NCBI RefSeq assembly: GCF_000430585.1
Contig: NZ_AUMH01000001.1
Location: 229,108 to 293,107 of the forward strand
Reading direction: 5' to 3'
Length of the DNA: 64,000 nucleotides
Source: Alicyclobacillus herbarius DSM 13609
Lineage (GTDB): Bacteria; Bacillota; Bacilli; Alicyclobacillales; Alicyclobacillaceae
Each line of letters starts with the position of its first letter. The stretch's first letter is position 1. Both the position numbers and the translations under genes were made by a program. Below are positions 6,353 through 15,487 of the stretch, piece by piece. Under the pieces are notes generated by a model. The model saw only the letters and a list, made by a program, of their open reading frames with translations, was not told where the DNA came from and did no database searches.

Positions 6353-8992
6353 ATGAAACGCCTCAGTGGACAAGAAATCCGTAGACTCTACAAAGAATTT
6401 TTCGCAGAGCGCGGGCATCTGGTATTTCCCAGCGCCAGCTTGGTTCCACATCACGACCCGACGCTGTTATGGATTAATGCTGGTATGGCACCCTTGAAGC
6501 CGTACTTTGACGGTCGGGAGATTCCTGAGCGCCCGCGCATTGTCAGCTCGCAAAAATGCATCCGCACCAATGATATCGAGAATGTGGGGCACACTGCGCG
6601 CCACCAAACCTTCTTTGAGATGCTTGGCAATTTTTCGTTCGGGGACTATTTCAAGCGCGAAGCGATTACGTGGGCTTGGGAGTTCTTAACCCAGTATCTT
6701 GAACTTGATCCGGATCGCTTGTCGGTGACTGTGCACGTGACCGACGACGAAGCCTATCAAATCTGGCACGAGGTGGTCGGCCTGCCGGATGAGCGCATTG
6801 TCCGCGGCGAAGAGGACAACTTCTGGGAGATTGGTGAGGGTCCGTGCGGTCCCTGTGCGGAGATCTTCTACGACCGCGGGGTGGAGTTTGGCTGTGGTTC
6901 CCCCGATTGCGGCCCAGGCTGCGACTGCGACCGCTTCCTTGAGATCTGGAACCTGGTGTTTACTCAGTACAACAAAGACAAGTCCGGGGAATACTCACCT
7001 CTGCCAAAAAAGAACATCGACACCGGCATGGGCTTGGAACGCATCGCATCCGTTCTACAGGAAGTCAACAGTAACTTCGAGACGGATTTGTTCCTGCCCA
7101 TCCTCGAGCGCATAGCTGAGATCGCCAAGCGACCGTTTGGCCAGGATCCGGCTGCGGATGTGCACTTCAAGATTATCGCCGATCACGTCCGCACCGTCGT
7201 GTTTGCGGTGGGCGATGGGGTCTTGCCGGGGAACGAAGGACGCCACTACATCATCCGCCGATTGCTGCGGCGGGCCGTACGCAGCGGGCGCAAGCTGGGG
7301 TTGGAGAAGCCGTTCCTGTATCAACTCGTGCCGGTGGTCTCGGCTATCATGGGCGACGATTACCCCGAGGTGCGCGAGAAACAGGAGCTCATAGGGCGCG
7401 TCGTGCGGACCGAAGAGGAGCGGTTTCAGGCGACCCTGGCCGAGGGTGAAGCCCTGCTCTTGGAACTGGTGGACCGGATTCGGCGTGCGGGCGGAGACCG
7501 CCTCTCGGGGGAAGAGGCGTTTCGGTTGTATGACACGTTTGGTTTTCCGGTCGATTTGACCGAGGAAATCACCCAAGAGCACGGCATCGCGGTCGACCGG
7601 GAAGGGTTCCAGGCGGAACTGGAGGCGCAGCGGGAGCGGGCCCGCGCCGCCCGTCAGTCGGTCGAGGGCATGAACGCAACCCGGGGTGCGCTCGAGTCCA
7701 TTACCGCCGTCAGCCGCTTCATCGGCTACAATCAGCTCGAGTGTGAAGCGACCGTTCTCGCCATTGTGGAAAACGGGCAGTCGGTGGAGACCGCCGAGGA
7801 CGGCGCCGAAGTCCAGGTAATTCTTGATCAAACGCCGTTTTACGCCGAGAGTGGCGGACAGATTGCCGATGCCGGTACCATAACGGCGGAACACGTGCAG
7901 ATGACCGTGTTGGATGTGCAAAAAGCCCCGCATGGCCAGAACGTGCACACCGTACGCGTCGATTCGGGTATTCTGCACACGGGCGACCGCGTTCACGCCG
8001 CAGTCGACAAGGCGGCGCGCCGGGACATCGCCAAGAACCACACGGCGACCCACCTGTTGCACAAGGCGTTGCGCGAGGTGTTGGGAACGCACGTGGCTCA
8101 GGCGGGATCGCTCGTGGAACCGGACCGGTTGCGGTTTGACTTCTCCCACTTTGGCGCTCTCAGCGCCCAGGAGCTGGAGCGCGTGGAGGAACTGGTCAAC
8201 GACGCGATTTGGCGCGATGACGTGGTCGAGATCTTTGAGACGGATTTGGACGCGGCCAAAGCGATGGGGGCGATGGCCCTGTTCGGTGAGAAGTACGGCA
8301 AGCGGGTGCGCGTGGTCAAGGCGGGGGATTGGAGCATCGAACTGTGCGGCGGCTGCCACGTCGAACGGACGGGGCTGATTGGGCAGTTTCGGATTGTCTC
8401 CGAGTCGGGCATCGGTTCCGGGGTGCGCCGGATTGAGGCGGTCACCGGACGCGGTGCGTATCGCTTCGCACAAAGCCAGGAACGGTTGCTAAGCGAGGCG
8501 GCCCAGCGGTTGAAGACCACCACTGCGGACCTGGTTGGGCGTATTGACCGCGTGCTCGAGGACCTGCACGAGCGGGATCGCGAACTGACGTCCCTGCGCA
8601 GTCGTCTGAGCCAGGCACGGGCGGACGAACTAGCCAATCAGGTGATCGACGTGGCCGGCATCCCGGTGGTCGCGGCGGTGGTTCCGGACACCGACATGGA
8701 AGGACTGCGCCAGTTGGCCGACAGCTTGCGCGAACGCCTGGACAGCGTCGTGGTGGTGCTCGGCAGCCACCATGGCGGCAAGGTGCAGCTGGTGGCGGCC
8801 GTTTCCGCCGACTTGCAGACGCGCGGCCTGCACGCCGGCCAGATTATCCGCCAGGTCGCCCAAATCACTGGCGGCGGTGGCGGTGGGCGCGCGGACTTGG
8901 CGCAGGCCGGGGGACGAGACGCGGCGAAGCTCCCGGTGGCCATCGAGCGCGTCCCAGAGATCATCGCGGACGCCGTCAAGGTGAGCGGCTGA
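6353..8992 (+). CDS. alaS: Alanyl-tRNA synthetase
   Basis: The enzyme attaches alanine to tRNA-Ala and edits mischarged Ser and Gly. ATG 6353, giving MKRLSGQEIRRLYKEFF, follows GGAGGAGAC; earlier in-frame starts would lie inside the T-box leader and are rejected. The product is 879 residues, normal for the family. Visible are the class II catalytic core with HTARHQTFFEMLGNFSFGDY (about residues 80-100), the editing-domain zinc ligands HTATH (about 563-567) and CGGCH (about 664-668), and the C-terminal glycine-rich GGGGGGRADLAQAGG of the C-Ala/DHHA1 domain. Expression is controlled by the T-box upstream. Confidence 0.98.
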   Translation: MKRLSGQEIRRLYKEFFAERGHLVFPSASLVPHHDPTLLWINAGMAPLKPYFDGREIPERPRIVSSQKCIRTNDIENVGHTARHQTFFEMLGNFSFGDYFKREAITWAWEFLTQYLELDPDRLSVTVHVTDDEAYQIWHEVVGLPDERIVRGEEDNFWEIGEGPCGPCAEIFYDRGVEFGCGSPDCGPGCDCDRFLEIWNLVFTQYNKDKSGEYSPLPKKNIDTGMGLERIASVLQEVNSNFETDLFLPILERIAEIAKRPFGQDPAADVHFKIIADHVRTVVFAVGDGVLPGNEGRHYIIRRLLRRAVRSGRKLGLEKPFLYQLVPVVSAIMGDDYPEVREKQELIGRVVRTEEERFQATLAEGEALLLELVDRIRRAGGDRLSGEEAFRLYDTFGFPVDLTEEITQEHGIAVDREGFQAELEAQRERARAARQSVEGMNATRGALESITAVSRFIGYNQLECEATVLAIVENGQSVETAEDGAEVQVILDQTPFYAESGGQIADAGTITAEHVQMTVLDVQKAPHGQNVHTVRVDSGILHTGDRVHAAVDKAARRDIAKNHTATHLLHKALREVLGTHVAQAGSLVEPDRLRFDFSHFGALSAQELERVEELVNDAIWRDDVVEIFETDLDAAKAMGAMALFGEKYGKRVRVVKAGDWSIELCGGCHVERTGLIGQFRIVSESGIGSGVRRIEAVTGRGAYRFAQSQERLLSEAAQRLKTTTADLVGRIDRVLEDLHERDRELTSLRSRLSQARADELANQVIDVAGIPVVAAVVPDTDMEGLRQLADSLRERLDSVVVVLGSHHGGKVQLVAAVSADLQTRGLHAGQIIRQVAQITGGGGGGRADLAQAGGRDAAKLPVAIERVPEIIADAVKVSG

Positions 8993-9070
8993 ACAGTTCT
9001 CAACATCGCGGCGAATCGATGGGGGAAGGGTCCCCGTCTTGCACGAAAATACAGTACAATAAAAGTGTGT

Positions 9071-9120
9071 GTGTCCGGAAAGGGGAGTTCTGACGCCGTT
9101 CCGGACAACCCCTTACAGGG
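9071..9120 (+). repeat. Dispersed hairpin element, copy 2 (upstream of ireB)
   Basis: TGTCCGGAA (9072-9080) pairs with TTCCGGACA (9099-9107). The loop carries the shared AGTTCTGA, and the tail ACCCCTTACAGGGG matches the tail of copy 1. The GGGG/CGCC base of the loop is partly decayed. The element lies about 10 bp after a TACAAT box (9055-9060) and 30 bp before the ireB start. Confidence 0.8.
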
Positions 9121-9149
9121 GAACGGTAGACGGGGGGTAGGAGAACACC

Positions 9150-9425
9150 ATGGCATTCCGATCCGATGAAACAATGCGGTTCCAGTCTCGTCTCGAAAAC
9201 ACAGAGGCGCGCCGGGCGTTTCAATTGGCCTATCGCGCACTGTCCGAAAAAGGGTATAATCCCGTGTATCAGATTGCTGGCTATCTCATCTCTGGCGATC
9301 CAGCCTACATCACGAGTCATTTGGATGCGCGCAACACCATCCGTCGGATTGAGCGCGACGAATTGATTGAAGAGCTGGTTCGGTGCTACGCCGAACATGT
9401 GCAGGATGCGGGCCCTCGGCATTGA
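9150..9425 (+). CDS. ireB: IreB family regulatory phosphoprotein (UPF0297, YrzL)
   Basis: The 91-residue protein matches the IreB/YrzL family: [13 protein letters not shown] near the N-terminus, then [24 protein letters not shown] and [17 protein letters not shown]. In Enterococcus, IreB is a substrate of the PASTA kinase IreK and affects envelope stress tolerance; in other species its role is less clear. A conserved threonine near the N-terminus, the phosphorylation region, is present (RLENTEA). The order alaS-ireB-ruvX-mltG is the usual one in Bacilli. The gene overlaps ruvX by 20 bp. Confidence 0.92.
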   Translation: MAFRSDETMRFQSRLENTEARRAFQLAYRALSEKGYNPVYQIAGYLISGDPAYITSHLDARNTIRRIERDELIEELVRCYAEHVQDAGPRH

Positions 9426-9861
9426 CTACGGCCGCGCCCGCATCGGTGTCGCGGTGAGCGATCCGACCGGACTCTTGGCGCAGGGGCTGACTGTGTTGGA
9501 ACGGAAAAGTGACGACGAGGCGGCCGAGGCGATTGCGCGCCTGGTGTTGGAGTACGGGGCAGAGATGGTCGTCGTCGGCCTGCCGCGTAAAACGGACGGC
9601 ACCCTCGGCGAACGGGCGGAGGCGTGCCAGGCATTTGCCAAGCGCTTGGCAAACCGGCTTGACACCCCGGTGGAGCTGTACGATGAACGATTTACGACGG
9701 TTGCGGCAGAGCGGATGTTGATAGATGCCCATGTTCGCCGCGACAAGCGGCGGAAAGTGGTGGACAAGCTGGCCGCCGCTGTCATGCTGCAGGGATGGCT
9801 GGATCGCCATCGTGGACCCGCTGGGCCGCACGGACGGATGGCCGAGGATAGGAGCGAGTAA
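9406..9861 (+). CDS. ruvX: Putative Holliday junction resolvase / pre-16S rRNA nuclease YqgF (RuvX)
   Basis: This RNase H-fold nuclease is thought to process pre-16S rRNA and was originally proposed as a Holliday junction resolvase. The 151-residue product starts at ATG 9406 with [20 protein letters not shown]. It carries the first catalytic Asp in LGIDYG (residue 6), [11 protein letters not shown] in the middle, and [11 protein letters not shown] with the acidic pair near residue 98. Earlier in-frame starts would add residues before the conserved N-terminal strand and are unlikely. It overlaps ireB and is followed at 3 bp by mltG. Confidence 0.93.
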   Translation: MRALGIDYGRARIGVAVSDPTGLLAQGLTVLERKSDDEAAEAIARLVLEYGAEMVVVGLPRKTDGTLGERAEACQAFAKRLANRLDTPVELYDERFTTVAAERMLIDAHVRRDKRRKVVDKLAAAVMLQGWLDRHRGPAGPHGRMAEDRSE

Positions 9862-9864
9862 CGG

Positions 9865-10965
9865 TTGTCAAGGTTTGGGATAGGCAAGTCACCTTCCCAG
9901 CAAGGTGCAGACGGATTGACCCGCTGGCGCCGCTTATGGTGGGCGGCACCTTTGCTTCTGGTGGTTTGCGCGGTTGTGGCGTTTGCGGCCTGGATTGGGG
10001 TCAACCTGCGACCGCCAAGCCAAGATAGGGGCCGGGTACAGGTGATCATTCGGCCTGGAGAGTCGGTGTTCTCCATCGCAGAGAAATTGCAAGCGGCCGG
10101 GCTCATTCGCAATGCCACCGTTTTTCGTTGGTATCTTCGCTACACAGAGCAAGGGGTCGACCTGAAGGCGGGGACATACCGTTTGCCCCTGGGAGAGTCG
10201 CTGCCAAGCCTCGTGCACGACCTGGTGCGCGGGAAAGACGCGGCGGTCGTTCGCGTTACCATCCCGGAGGGGTTTACCGTCACCCAAATCGCTGACCGAC
10301 TGCAGGCGGCCGGGGTGGTCAAGCGGCAGGCGTTTTTGCATGAGGTGGAACACGGACAGTTCTCCGAGCCCTTTCTCAAAAGTTTGCCAAACAACAAGCA
10401 GGTTCGCTGGCGTTTGGAAGGCTACCTGTTTCCGGATACGTATGAGTTCGACAAGGGCGAATCGGCCCACGACGTCGTCGATGACATGTTGGCTGATTTC
10501 CAGCAACGGGTTGCTAGTCCATTAGGACCGGTCATCAAACAGCGGGGGTTGTCCCTGCCGGAGGTGATTACGGAAGCGTCGTTGATTGAAAAGGAGGCGA
10601 AGGTCAACCGCGAACGACCCATTATCGCGAGCGTGATCGACAACCGCCTCCACCACAAGCCGCCGATGAAGCTGCAAATTGATGCGACGATTGAGTACAT
10701 CCTCGGTCATCGGAACGTGGTCACCGTCAAGGACACACGCGTCAAGAGCCCGTACAATACATACCTATACTACGGTCTGCCACCCGGGCCCATCGCGAAC
10801 CCTGGGTCGGCGTCCATTCGCGCGGTGCTCTACCCGGCGAAGACCGATTACCTGTACTACGTGGCGAAAAACAATGGCTCCGGGGAGCACTACTTCGCGG
10901 TCACGTACGCGCAGCAGCTGCGCAATGAAGCGAAGAGTCAACACAACCTCAATATCCGCTCGTGA
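9865..10965 (+). CDS. mltG: Endolytic murein transglycosylase MltG
   Basis: MltG cleaves nascent glycan strands in the membrane and so limits their length. The 366-residue protein has a cytoplasmic N-terminus, one membrane helix (about residues 28-48), a LysM-like region (VIIRPGESVFSIAEKLQAAGLI) and the YceG catalytic domain. That domain shows the active-site glutamate in ITEASLIEKEAK (about residues 235-246) and the conserved SPYNTYLYYGLPPGPIANPG. The start is TTG 9865, giving MSRFGIGK, with GGATAGGAG upstream. It forms a unit with ireB and ruvX. Confidence 0.94.
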   Translation: MSRFGIGKSPSQQGADGLTRWRRLWWAAPLLLVVCAVVAFAAWIGVNLRPPSQDRGRVQVIIRPGESVFSIAEKLQAAGLIRNATVFRWYLRYTEQGVDLKAGTYRLPLGESLPSLVHDLVRGKDAAVVRVTIPEGFTVTQIADRLQAAGVVKRQAFLHEVEHGQFSEPFLKSLPNNKQVRWRLEGYLFPDTYEFDKGESAHDVVDDMLADFQQRVASPLGPVIKQRGLSLPEVITEASLIEKEAKVNRERPIIASVIDNRLHHKPPMKLQIDATIEYILGHRNVVTVKDTRVKSPYNTYLYYGLPPGPIANPGSASIRAVLYPAKTDYLYYVAKNNGSGEHYFAVTYAQQLRNEAKSQHNLNIRS

Positions 10966-11046
10966 GCGGTTGTATGGTTCGTGCTCGGTAGCGGAACTGG
11001 AATAATACGGAATTTACTGCGGGCCTGCAGGGCACCCTGAGTGCAA

Positions 11047-11087
11047 GCGCGCATCCGAAAAGGGGTTCGGATAACCGCTTCAAGGAG
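11047..11087 (+). repeat. Dispersed hairpin element, copy 3 (short-loop form, upstream of PBP gene)
   Basis: ATCCGAA (11053-11059) pairs with TTCGGAT (11066-11072), with AGGGG left in the loop. The left flank GCGCGC and the tail AACCGCTTCAAGGAGG match copies 1 and 2. The TTCTGA loop and one side of the GGGG stem are deleted. The tail AAGGAGG lies 19 bp before ATG 11106, so it is a little too far away to be an ideal ribosome binding site. Confidence 0.65.
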
Positions 11088-11105
11088 GTTGAACTCAGGG
11101 CTGTC

Positions 11106-12614
11106 ATGAGTCGCAGGCGGTGGTTATGGATAACGTCTCTGTGCTTTGTTGGGTTAGCCGCCCTGTTGGGGCGGCTGTTTGTCGTCTCCGTATGGCCTGC
11201 CGGCGGTCATCACCTAACCTTCGTACGTCCGGCTATCGCACTGGACGCGGAGCACTTTCACGTAATTCAGACGGATGACGGTCGGGGACGGATTTTGTTC
11301 CGAAATGGCCAGCCGTGGTCGGGTACCACGCGCAGGTCCCACCTTGAGGCTCCAGACGGATTGGGCATCGACTGGCCGATTCATCAAGAGCGGGCCGCAG
11401 AGCGTCCGGATGCGGTCGTTGGCCTTGTCGGTCTTCCCGACCGTTGGCCCGATGTGCAACGGTCGGTACCCGTGCAAGGTCGATCCGGTCTCGAGTATCG
11501 GTTTGACCGCTTTTTATCCACCGGCAAGCCTGGCTTTCTCGCCTGGCTCGTGGATGCTCGAGGGAGAGCCCAAAGGGGGTGGTATAAACGCCCCGGAAAC
11601 AGTGGATTGAACCTGCGCACGACGGTCGATGCGGCCTGGCAGACGACCGCAGACGCGATTCTCGACCAAATGGGCAGCCCGCGCGCGGCCCTGGTTGTGG
11701 TTGATGTGCAAACCCGCGACATTTTGGCCATGGCGAGTCGAGACGTGCATCATCCGTGGTTGAACCACGCTGTACGACCGGAAACGCCCGGGTCGATCTT
11801 TAAACTCATCACCGCGGCGGCCGCTCTCGAATCGTTTCGGTTTCAAGCCAATTCACGCTTCTTCTGTGCGGGGGTGGTGCCGTTGGCGGGGGTGAAGATG
11901 CACTGCTGGCGCCGACACGGACCGGAAACCTTCACCGAAGCCCTGGCGGAATCATGCGACGTAGCGTTTGCGCTCATCGGGGCGGCCGTTGGGCGAACCG
12001 GGGTTCAACGGATGGCTGAACAGCTCGGCATCCGGCAGACTGGCCTGCAGACGTTTCGCGGTAGGCCGGTCCTCCCTGAGGCCATACGTGGCCAGGTGTT
12101 CGTCCGCTCCGGTGACGACGCGGGGCTTTTGGCCAACACGGCCATTGGCCAAGAGGACGTACGCATGTCGCCACTCCAGGCGGCCAATCTGGCGGCTACC
12201 ATCGGAGCAGGCGGGGTATACCGCGACGCGCGCTTGGCGACAGATCTGGAAACCCCTGACGGGGTCCGCACCGAGTTTTCCATGCACCCGGCGGTGCGTT
12301 CGATGTCGCCGGGGACGGCGTATATCTTACGGCAGGCGATGCGACAAGCTGTGGAAAATCCAGCAGGAACGGCCCACGTGCTCCACGACGCGGAAGAGCC
12401 ATTGGCGGTTAAGACCGGTACGGCCGAGTTGCCGCATGCTGGGCGTGTTAATGCGTGGGTGGTCGGGCTCTTGCCTGCCGACCGGCCGCGTGTCGCGTTT
12501 GCTGTGGCCGTGCTGAACGCACCGGAGACTGCCGCGCACCGGCAGGTGTTCACAGCGGTCAGGAAGCTGGCGCACTGGTACAGGCAGTTTCACGGGGTCT
12601 GCGGCATACGTTAG
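11106..12614 (+). CDS. Penicillin-binding protein, transpeptidase (class B-like)
   Basis: The 502-residue protein is an envelope D,D-transpeptidase. It has a single N-terminal membrane anchor (about residues 5-27), a short non-catalytic region and a C-terminal transpeptidase domain. The domain shows SxxK as SIFK (about residue 229), SxN in the form SCD within AESCDVAFA (about 280), and KTG in VKTGTAELPHAG (about 435). The second motif is SCD rather than SxN, a variant seen in several class B PBPs. At 502 residues it is shorter than typical PBP2/SpoVD proteins and lacks PASTA domains. It lies between mltG and sigK, suggesting a role in cell-wall or spore-cortex synthesis, but the exact paralogue is not clear. 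Confidence 0.88.
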   Translation: MSRRRWLWITSLCFVGLAALLGRLFVVSVWPAGGHHLTFVRPAIALDAEHFHVIQTDDGRGRILFRNGQPWSGTTRRSHLEAPDGLGIDWPIHQERAAERPDAVVGLVGLPDRWPDVQRSVPVQGRSGLEYRFDRFLSTGKPGFLAWLVDARGRAQRGWYKRPGNSGLNLRTTVDAAWQTTADAILDQMGSPRAALVVVDVQTRDILAMASRDVHHPWLNHAVRPETPGSIFKLITAAAALESFRFQANSRFFCAGVVPLAGVKMHCWRRHGPETFTEALAESCDVAFALIGAAVGRTGVQRMAEQLGIRQTGLQTFRGRPVLPEAIRGQVFVRSGDDAGLLANTAIGQEDVRMSPLQAANLAATIGAGGVYRDARLATDLETPDGVRTEFSMHPAVRSMSPGTAYILRQAMRQAVENPAGTAHVLHDAEEPLAVKTGTAELPHAGRVNAWVVGLLPADRPRVAFAVAVLNAPETAAHRQVFTAVRKLAHWYRQFHGVCGIR

Positions 12615-12642
12615 GAATAGTGCGCATCGTGCTTTTAGCGGT

Positions 12643-12838
12643 GATCCGGAAAGGGGTCAGAACTCCCCTGCGCATTGCTTCGTCAGCGCCCAAAATGCTC
12701 CTTCACGTACCGAAAGACGTACGCACGGGCTGTCGCCGGCCTATACGGTCCCCACTGGGGACCAGGCCCAGATCGCATTTTGGGCTAGCTTCCTTGCACT
12801 GCTTGGGTCTTACCTAACCCCTTTCCGGACACGCGCTT
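12643..12838 (-). repeat. Expanded hairpin element with structured insert (copy 4, minus orientation)
   Basis: A perfect 13-bp outer inverted repeat, TCCGGAAAGGGGT at 12645-12657 and ACCCCTTTCCGGA at 12817-12829, flanks about 160 bp. In minus orientation the outer parts match the two halves of the short element: GCGCGTGTCCGGAAAG on one side and AGTTCTGACCCC on the other. Inside, GCCCAAAATGC (12688-12698) pairs perfectly with GCATTTTGGGC (12775-12785). That stem closes a region holding a CGTAC/GTACG hairpin and GGCCT/AGGCC around a GGTCCCC-ACT-GGGGACC hairpin (12747-12763). No coding frame is evident. It ends 22 bp before the sigK start. Confidence 0.7.
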
Positions 12839-12859
12839 TTACGAACGGGGGTGCGGACG

Positions 12860-13561
12860 ATGCCGGGATTGTTCACACTGCTGATGCTGGTGTTGAAGGA
12901 TGTCTCCCTATTTGTCTCGTATGTCCGCAATAACACGTTTCCGCAGCCGCTGTCTGCCGAAGAAGAGCGAATGTACGCTGAGCGCATGCTCCGCGGAGAC
13001 ACTCACGCCCGAAACAAACTGATTGAGCACAACCTGCGCCTGGTCGCCCATCTGGTCAAGAAGTATGAAGGCACCGGAGAGGACCCGGAAGACTTGATTT
13101 CCATCGGCACTATCGGCCTCATTAAAGCCGTGGAAAGCTATCACCCCAAGTACGGCACAAAACTGGCCACGTTTGCGGCGCGCTGTATCGACAATGAGAT
13201 CCTCATGTACCTTCGCAGTACGCGCAAGCACCGGCGGGACACGTCACTTGAGGAGCCGATTGGCCAGGATAAAGAAGGGAATGAGCTGACGCTGTCTGAC
13301 CTCCTCGGCACACATCCAGACGAGGTGGTGCAGGCAGTCGACCTGTCGTGGGAGAAGCAAAAGATGTTCGAGCACCTACCCAATCTGCCAGATCGGGAAC
13401 GGGAGGTGTTGTGCAAGCGGTTCGGACTCCCGGACGGAGAAGAGAAGACGCAGCGCGAGATAGCCCAGGAACTGGGCATTTCGCGGTCCTATGTATCGCG
13501 GATTGAACGCAAGGCCTTAAATCGGCTGTATGAACAAATGCGGGCGGGTCGAGTTCATTGA
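12860..13561 (+). CDS. sigK: Sporulation sigma factor SigK (pro-sigma-K), uninterrupted
   Basis: SigK directs late mother-cell transcription during sporulation. ATG 12860 gives 233 residues. The first 20 or so form a hydrophobic pro-sequence ([22 protein letters not shown]) followed by NNTFPQPLS, aligning with B. subtilis pro-sigma-K, whose pro-peptide is removed by SpoIVFB. Region 2 ([37 protein letters not shown]) and region 4 ([25 protein letters not shown]) are intact. GGGGGTG precedes the ATG; GTG 12851 is a weaker alternative. The coding sequence is continuous, with no skin-like prophage. A large structured repeat lies directly upstream. Confidence 0.95.
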   Translation: MPGLFTLLMLVLKDVSLFVSYVRNNTFPQPLSAEEERMYAERMLRGDTHARNKLIEHNLRLVAHLVKKYEGTGEDPEDLISIGTIGLIKAVESYHPKYGTKLATFAARCIDNEILMYLRSTRKHRRDTSLEEPIGQDKEGNELTLSDLLGTHPDEVVQAVDLSWEKQKMFEHLPNLPDREREVLCKRFGLPDGEEKTQREIAQELGISRSYVSRIERKALNRLYEQMRAGRVH

Positions 13562-13629
13562 CCTGCCTGCTCTTGGTCATCGCTGTTCGATGTGCTAGAG
13601 TGAAAGCGATATGTCGGATGGGGGATGAA

Positions 13630-14166
13630 ATGCCAAAACTGTGGACCAACTTTATGCCGGATGAGTACGTCGAGAGCGTCTATGCCATCGATTTGGACAA
13701 GCTGTATCAGGACGGCCGGCGTTTATTGTTAACGGACTTGGATAACACGCTGGTGCCGTGGAACGATGAGGTCATCCCGGACGAATTGGTTGCGTGGTAC
13801 GCGCGGGTCACGCGGTTAGGATTTGAGCTGTGCATTGTCTCGAACAATCGGGGTGTGCGTGTGGTGGAGTTTGCCGAGCGGTTGGGAGCTAGGGCGATTG
13901 CCGCGGCCCGCAAACCCAAGCCGGACGCGTTTCTGTCGGCGATGCAAGCGACTGGGGTCACGCCCCAGCAGACGGTGATGGTCGGCGACCAGCTGTTTAC
14001 CGATATTCGCGGGGCCCGTCGACTCGGCATTTACACCATTTTAGTGTTGCCAATATCGGAGCGCGAGTGGTGGGGAACGCGCTTTACCCGCGTAGCTGAA
14101 CGATTGGTTTTTCGGGGGTTGGAGCGCCGCGGTTTGGTCCGTCCGAATCGGGAGGGAAAGGCATAG
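13630..14166 (+). CDS. yqeG: YqeG family HAD-IIIA phosphatase
   Basis: The HAD-superfamily protein is of uncertain substrate. The 178-residue product carries motif I DLDNTLVPW (about residues 36-44), motif II SNN (about 74-76), a motif III lysine in ARKPKP (about 96-101) and motif IV GDQLFTDIRGA (about 118-128). The start is taken as ATG 13630 (MPKLWTNFMPDEY), preceded by GGATGGGGGA; ATG 13618 is also in frame. It abuts yqeH with no spacer, as in Bacillus, where the two are in one operon leading into the ribosome-assembly and NAD genes. Confidence 0.93.
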   Translation: MPKLWTNFMPDEYVESVYAIDLDKLYQDGRRLLLTDLDNTLVPWNDEVIPDELVAWYARVTRLGFELCIVSNNRGVRVVEFAERLGARAIAAARKPKPDAFLSAMQATGVTPQQTVMVGDQLFTDIRGARRLGIYTILVLPISEREWWGTRFTRVAERLVFRGLERRGLVRPNREGKA

Positions 14167-15342
14167 ATGAGGGAAACGTTGGTGTGCAGTGGGTGTGGGG
14201 TCGCGTTACAGACGGAACGCGAGGATGAACCAGGTTATGTGCCGGTGTCGGCGTTGACAAGGATCGATCCGGTCTGTCGGCGTTGTTACCGGATCACCCA
14301 TTACGGGGAGTTTTCCCCGATTGTGGTGCCTGTCGAGGAATATGAGCGGCAAGTGGCTGAGGTCGGCAAACACCCGGATTTAGTGCTGTACGTCCTTGAC
14401 GTGTTCGATCTCGAAGGCAGCTTGGTGCCGGGGCTTCGTTCGCTGATTGGCAAAAGCAAGACGTTGGTGGTCGTCAACAAGGTTGATTTGCTTCCGCGGG
14501 AAGTCCGGGTGGATGCCCTTACCGACTGGGTGTCGCACGTCGTACGTGGCACTGGGATTGAACCGGCTGGCGTTTGTTTCGTCAGCGCCCGCCACGGGCG
14601 CGGGCTAGAGCAGGTGGCTGCACAGATTGAGACCATGGCAGAGGCGCGTGCGTACGTGGTGGGTATGGCCAACGTCGGCAAGTCGACGTTGTTGAACCGG
14701 CTGCTGGCAGAGGGGAAATCGGGTGGCCTGAATTTCACCGTCTCGCGGGTGCCCGGAACCACCCTCGGGCTGGTGGGAACGGAGTATGAGACCCCAAATG
14801 GCCGGACCGTGCGGCTATTTGATACCCCTGGCCTCATCCGCGGACGGCGGGCGATTGACCTTTTGTGCGCCGATTGTTTAAAGGTAGCGGTGCCCGAGCA
14901 GCGGCTGCGCCCACGTATTTACCAGTTGAACCCGGGGCAGTCCCTCTGGATTGGGAACTTTGCCCGGTTTGACCTGGTCGAAGGGGAATACCAACCGATT
15001 GTCTGCTACGTCAGCAATCGATTGACCGTGCATCGGACAAAACTCGAACGTGCCGAGGCGTTTGGCAAAAATCACGCGGATGACATTCTGCGTGTCCCCT
15101 GCCCTGCATGCCGCGCGCGTCTGGGCGAGCTACGCCGTGTTGCGATTGAAGGGCCGGTACGGCAGATGCCGCAAGCGGGGGCTGCCCAGATTCACTTTGG
15201 GCGCAAGGGCGCAGATATCACACTTGCCGGGATTGGCTGGCTTTCCTTGTTTGGCCGCCGAATGCGCGGTAATCTATGGTTATCCAATCCGCTTACATAC
15301 GCGGTGCGACCGCGGCTGTTGGGAGACCTCAGCCGCCGGTAA
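14167..15342 (+). CDS. yqeH: Ribosome biogenesis GTPase YqeH
   Basis: This circularly permuted GTPase is needed for 30S subunit assembly. The 391-residue protein starts with a zinc finger, CSGC (about residues 7-10) and CRRC (about 38-41). The GTPase motifs follow in permuted order: G4 NKVD (about 100-103), G5-like SARHGRG (about 140-146), then G1 GMANVGKST (about 165-173), G2 PGTT (about 196-199) and G3 DTPG (about 218-221). The C-terminal RNA-binding domain is complete. ATG 14167 directly follows the yqeG stop. Confidence 0.95.
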   Translation: MRETLVCSGCGVALQTEREDEPGYVPVSALTRIDPVCRRCYRITHYGEFSPIVVPVEEYERQVAEVGKHPDLVLYVLDVFDLEGSLVPGLRSLIGKSKTLVVVNKVDLLPREVRVDALTDWVSHVVRGTGIEPAGVCFVSARHGRGLEQVAAQIETMAEARAYVVGMANVGKSTLLNRLLAEGKSGGLNFTVSRVPGTTLGLVGTEYETPNGRTVRLFDTPGLIRGRRAIDLLCADCLKVAVPEQRLRPRIYQLNPGQSLWIGNFARFDLVEGEYQPIVCYVSNRLTVHRTKLERAEAFGKNHADDILRVPCPACRARLGELRRVAIEGPVRQMPQAGAAQIHFGRKGADITLAGIGWLSLFGRRMRGNLWLSNPLTYAVRPRLLGDLSRR

Positions 15343-15487
15343 CGGGGGTAACGGGACCCGGCATATTGCTCCAATCTTGCGAATACACCTACGATAGCCG
15401 CCCAGTCCAATGGGCCAGCCCGAGTGAGGTTAGTTCGCAGGAGGAGCGTGACCAGAGGTGGGGTGCCGGGAGGTTGTCGTTACCGTG

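Noticed and set aside
7055..8473. Long open frame (about 470 codons) on the minus strand across alaS
   Set aside because: It is antisense to a clear alaS, has no recognisable protein pattern or ribosome binding site, and is explained by high-GC codon bias leaving the opposite strand open.
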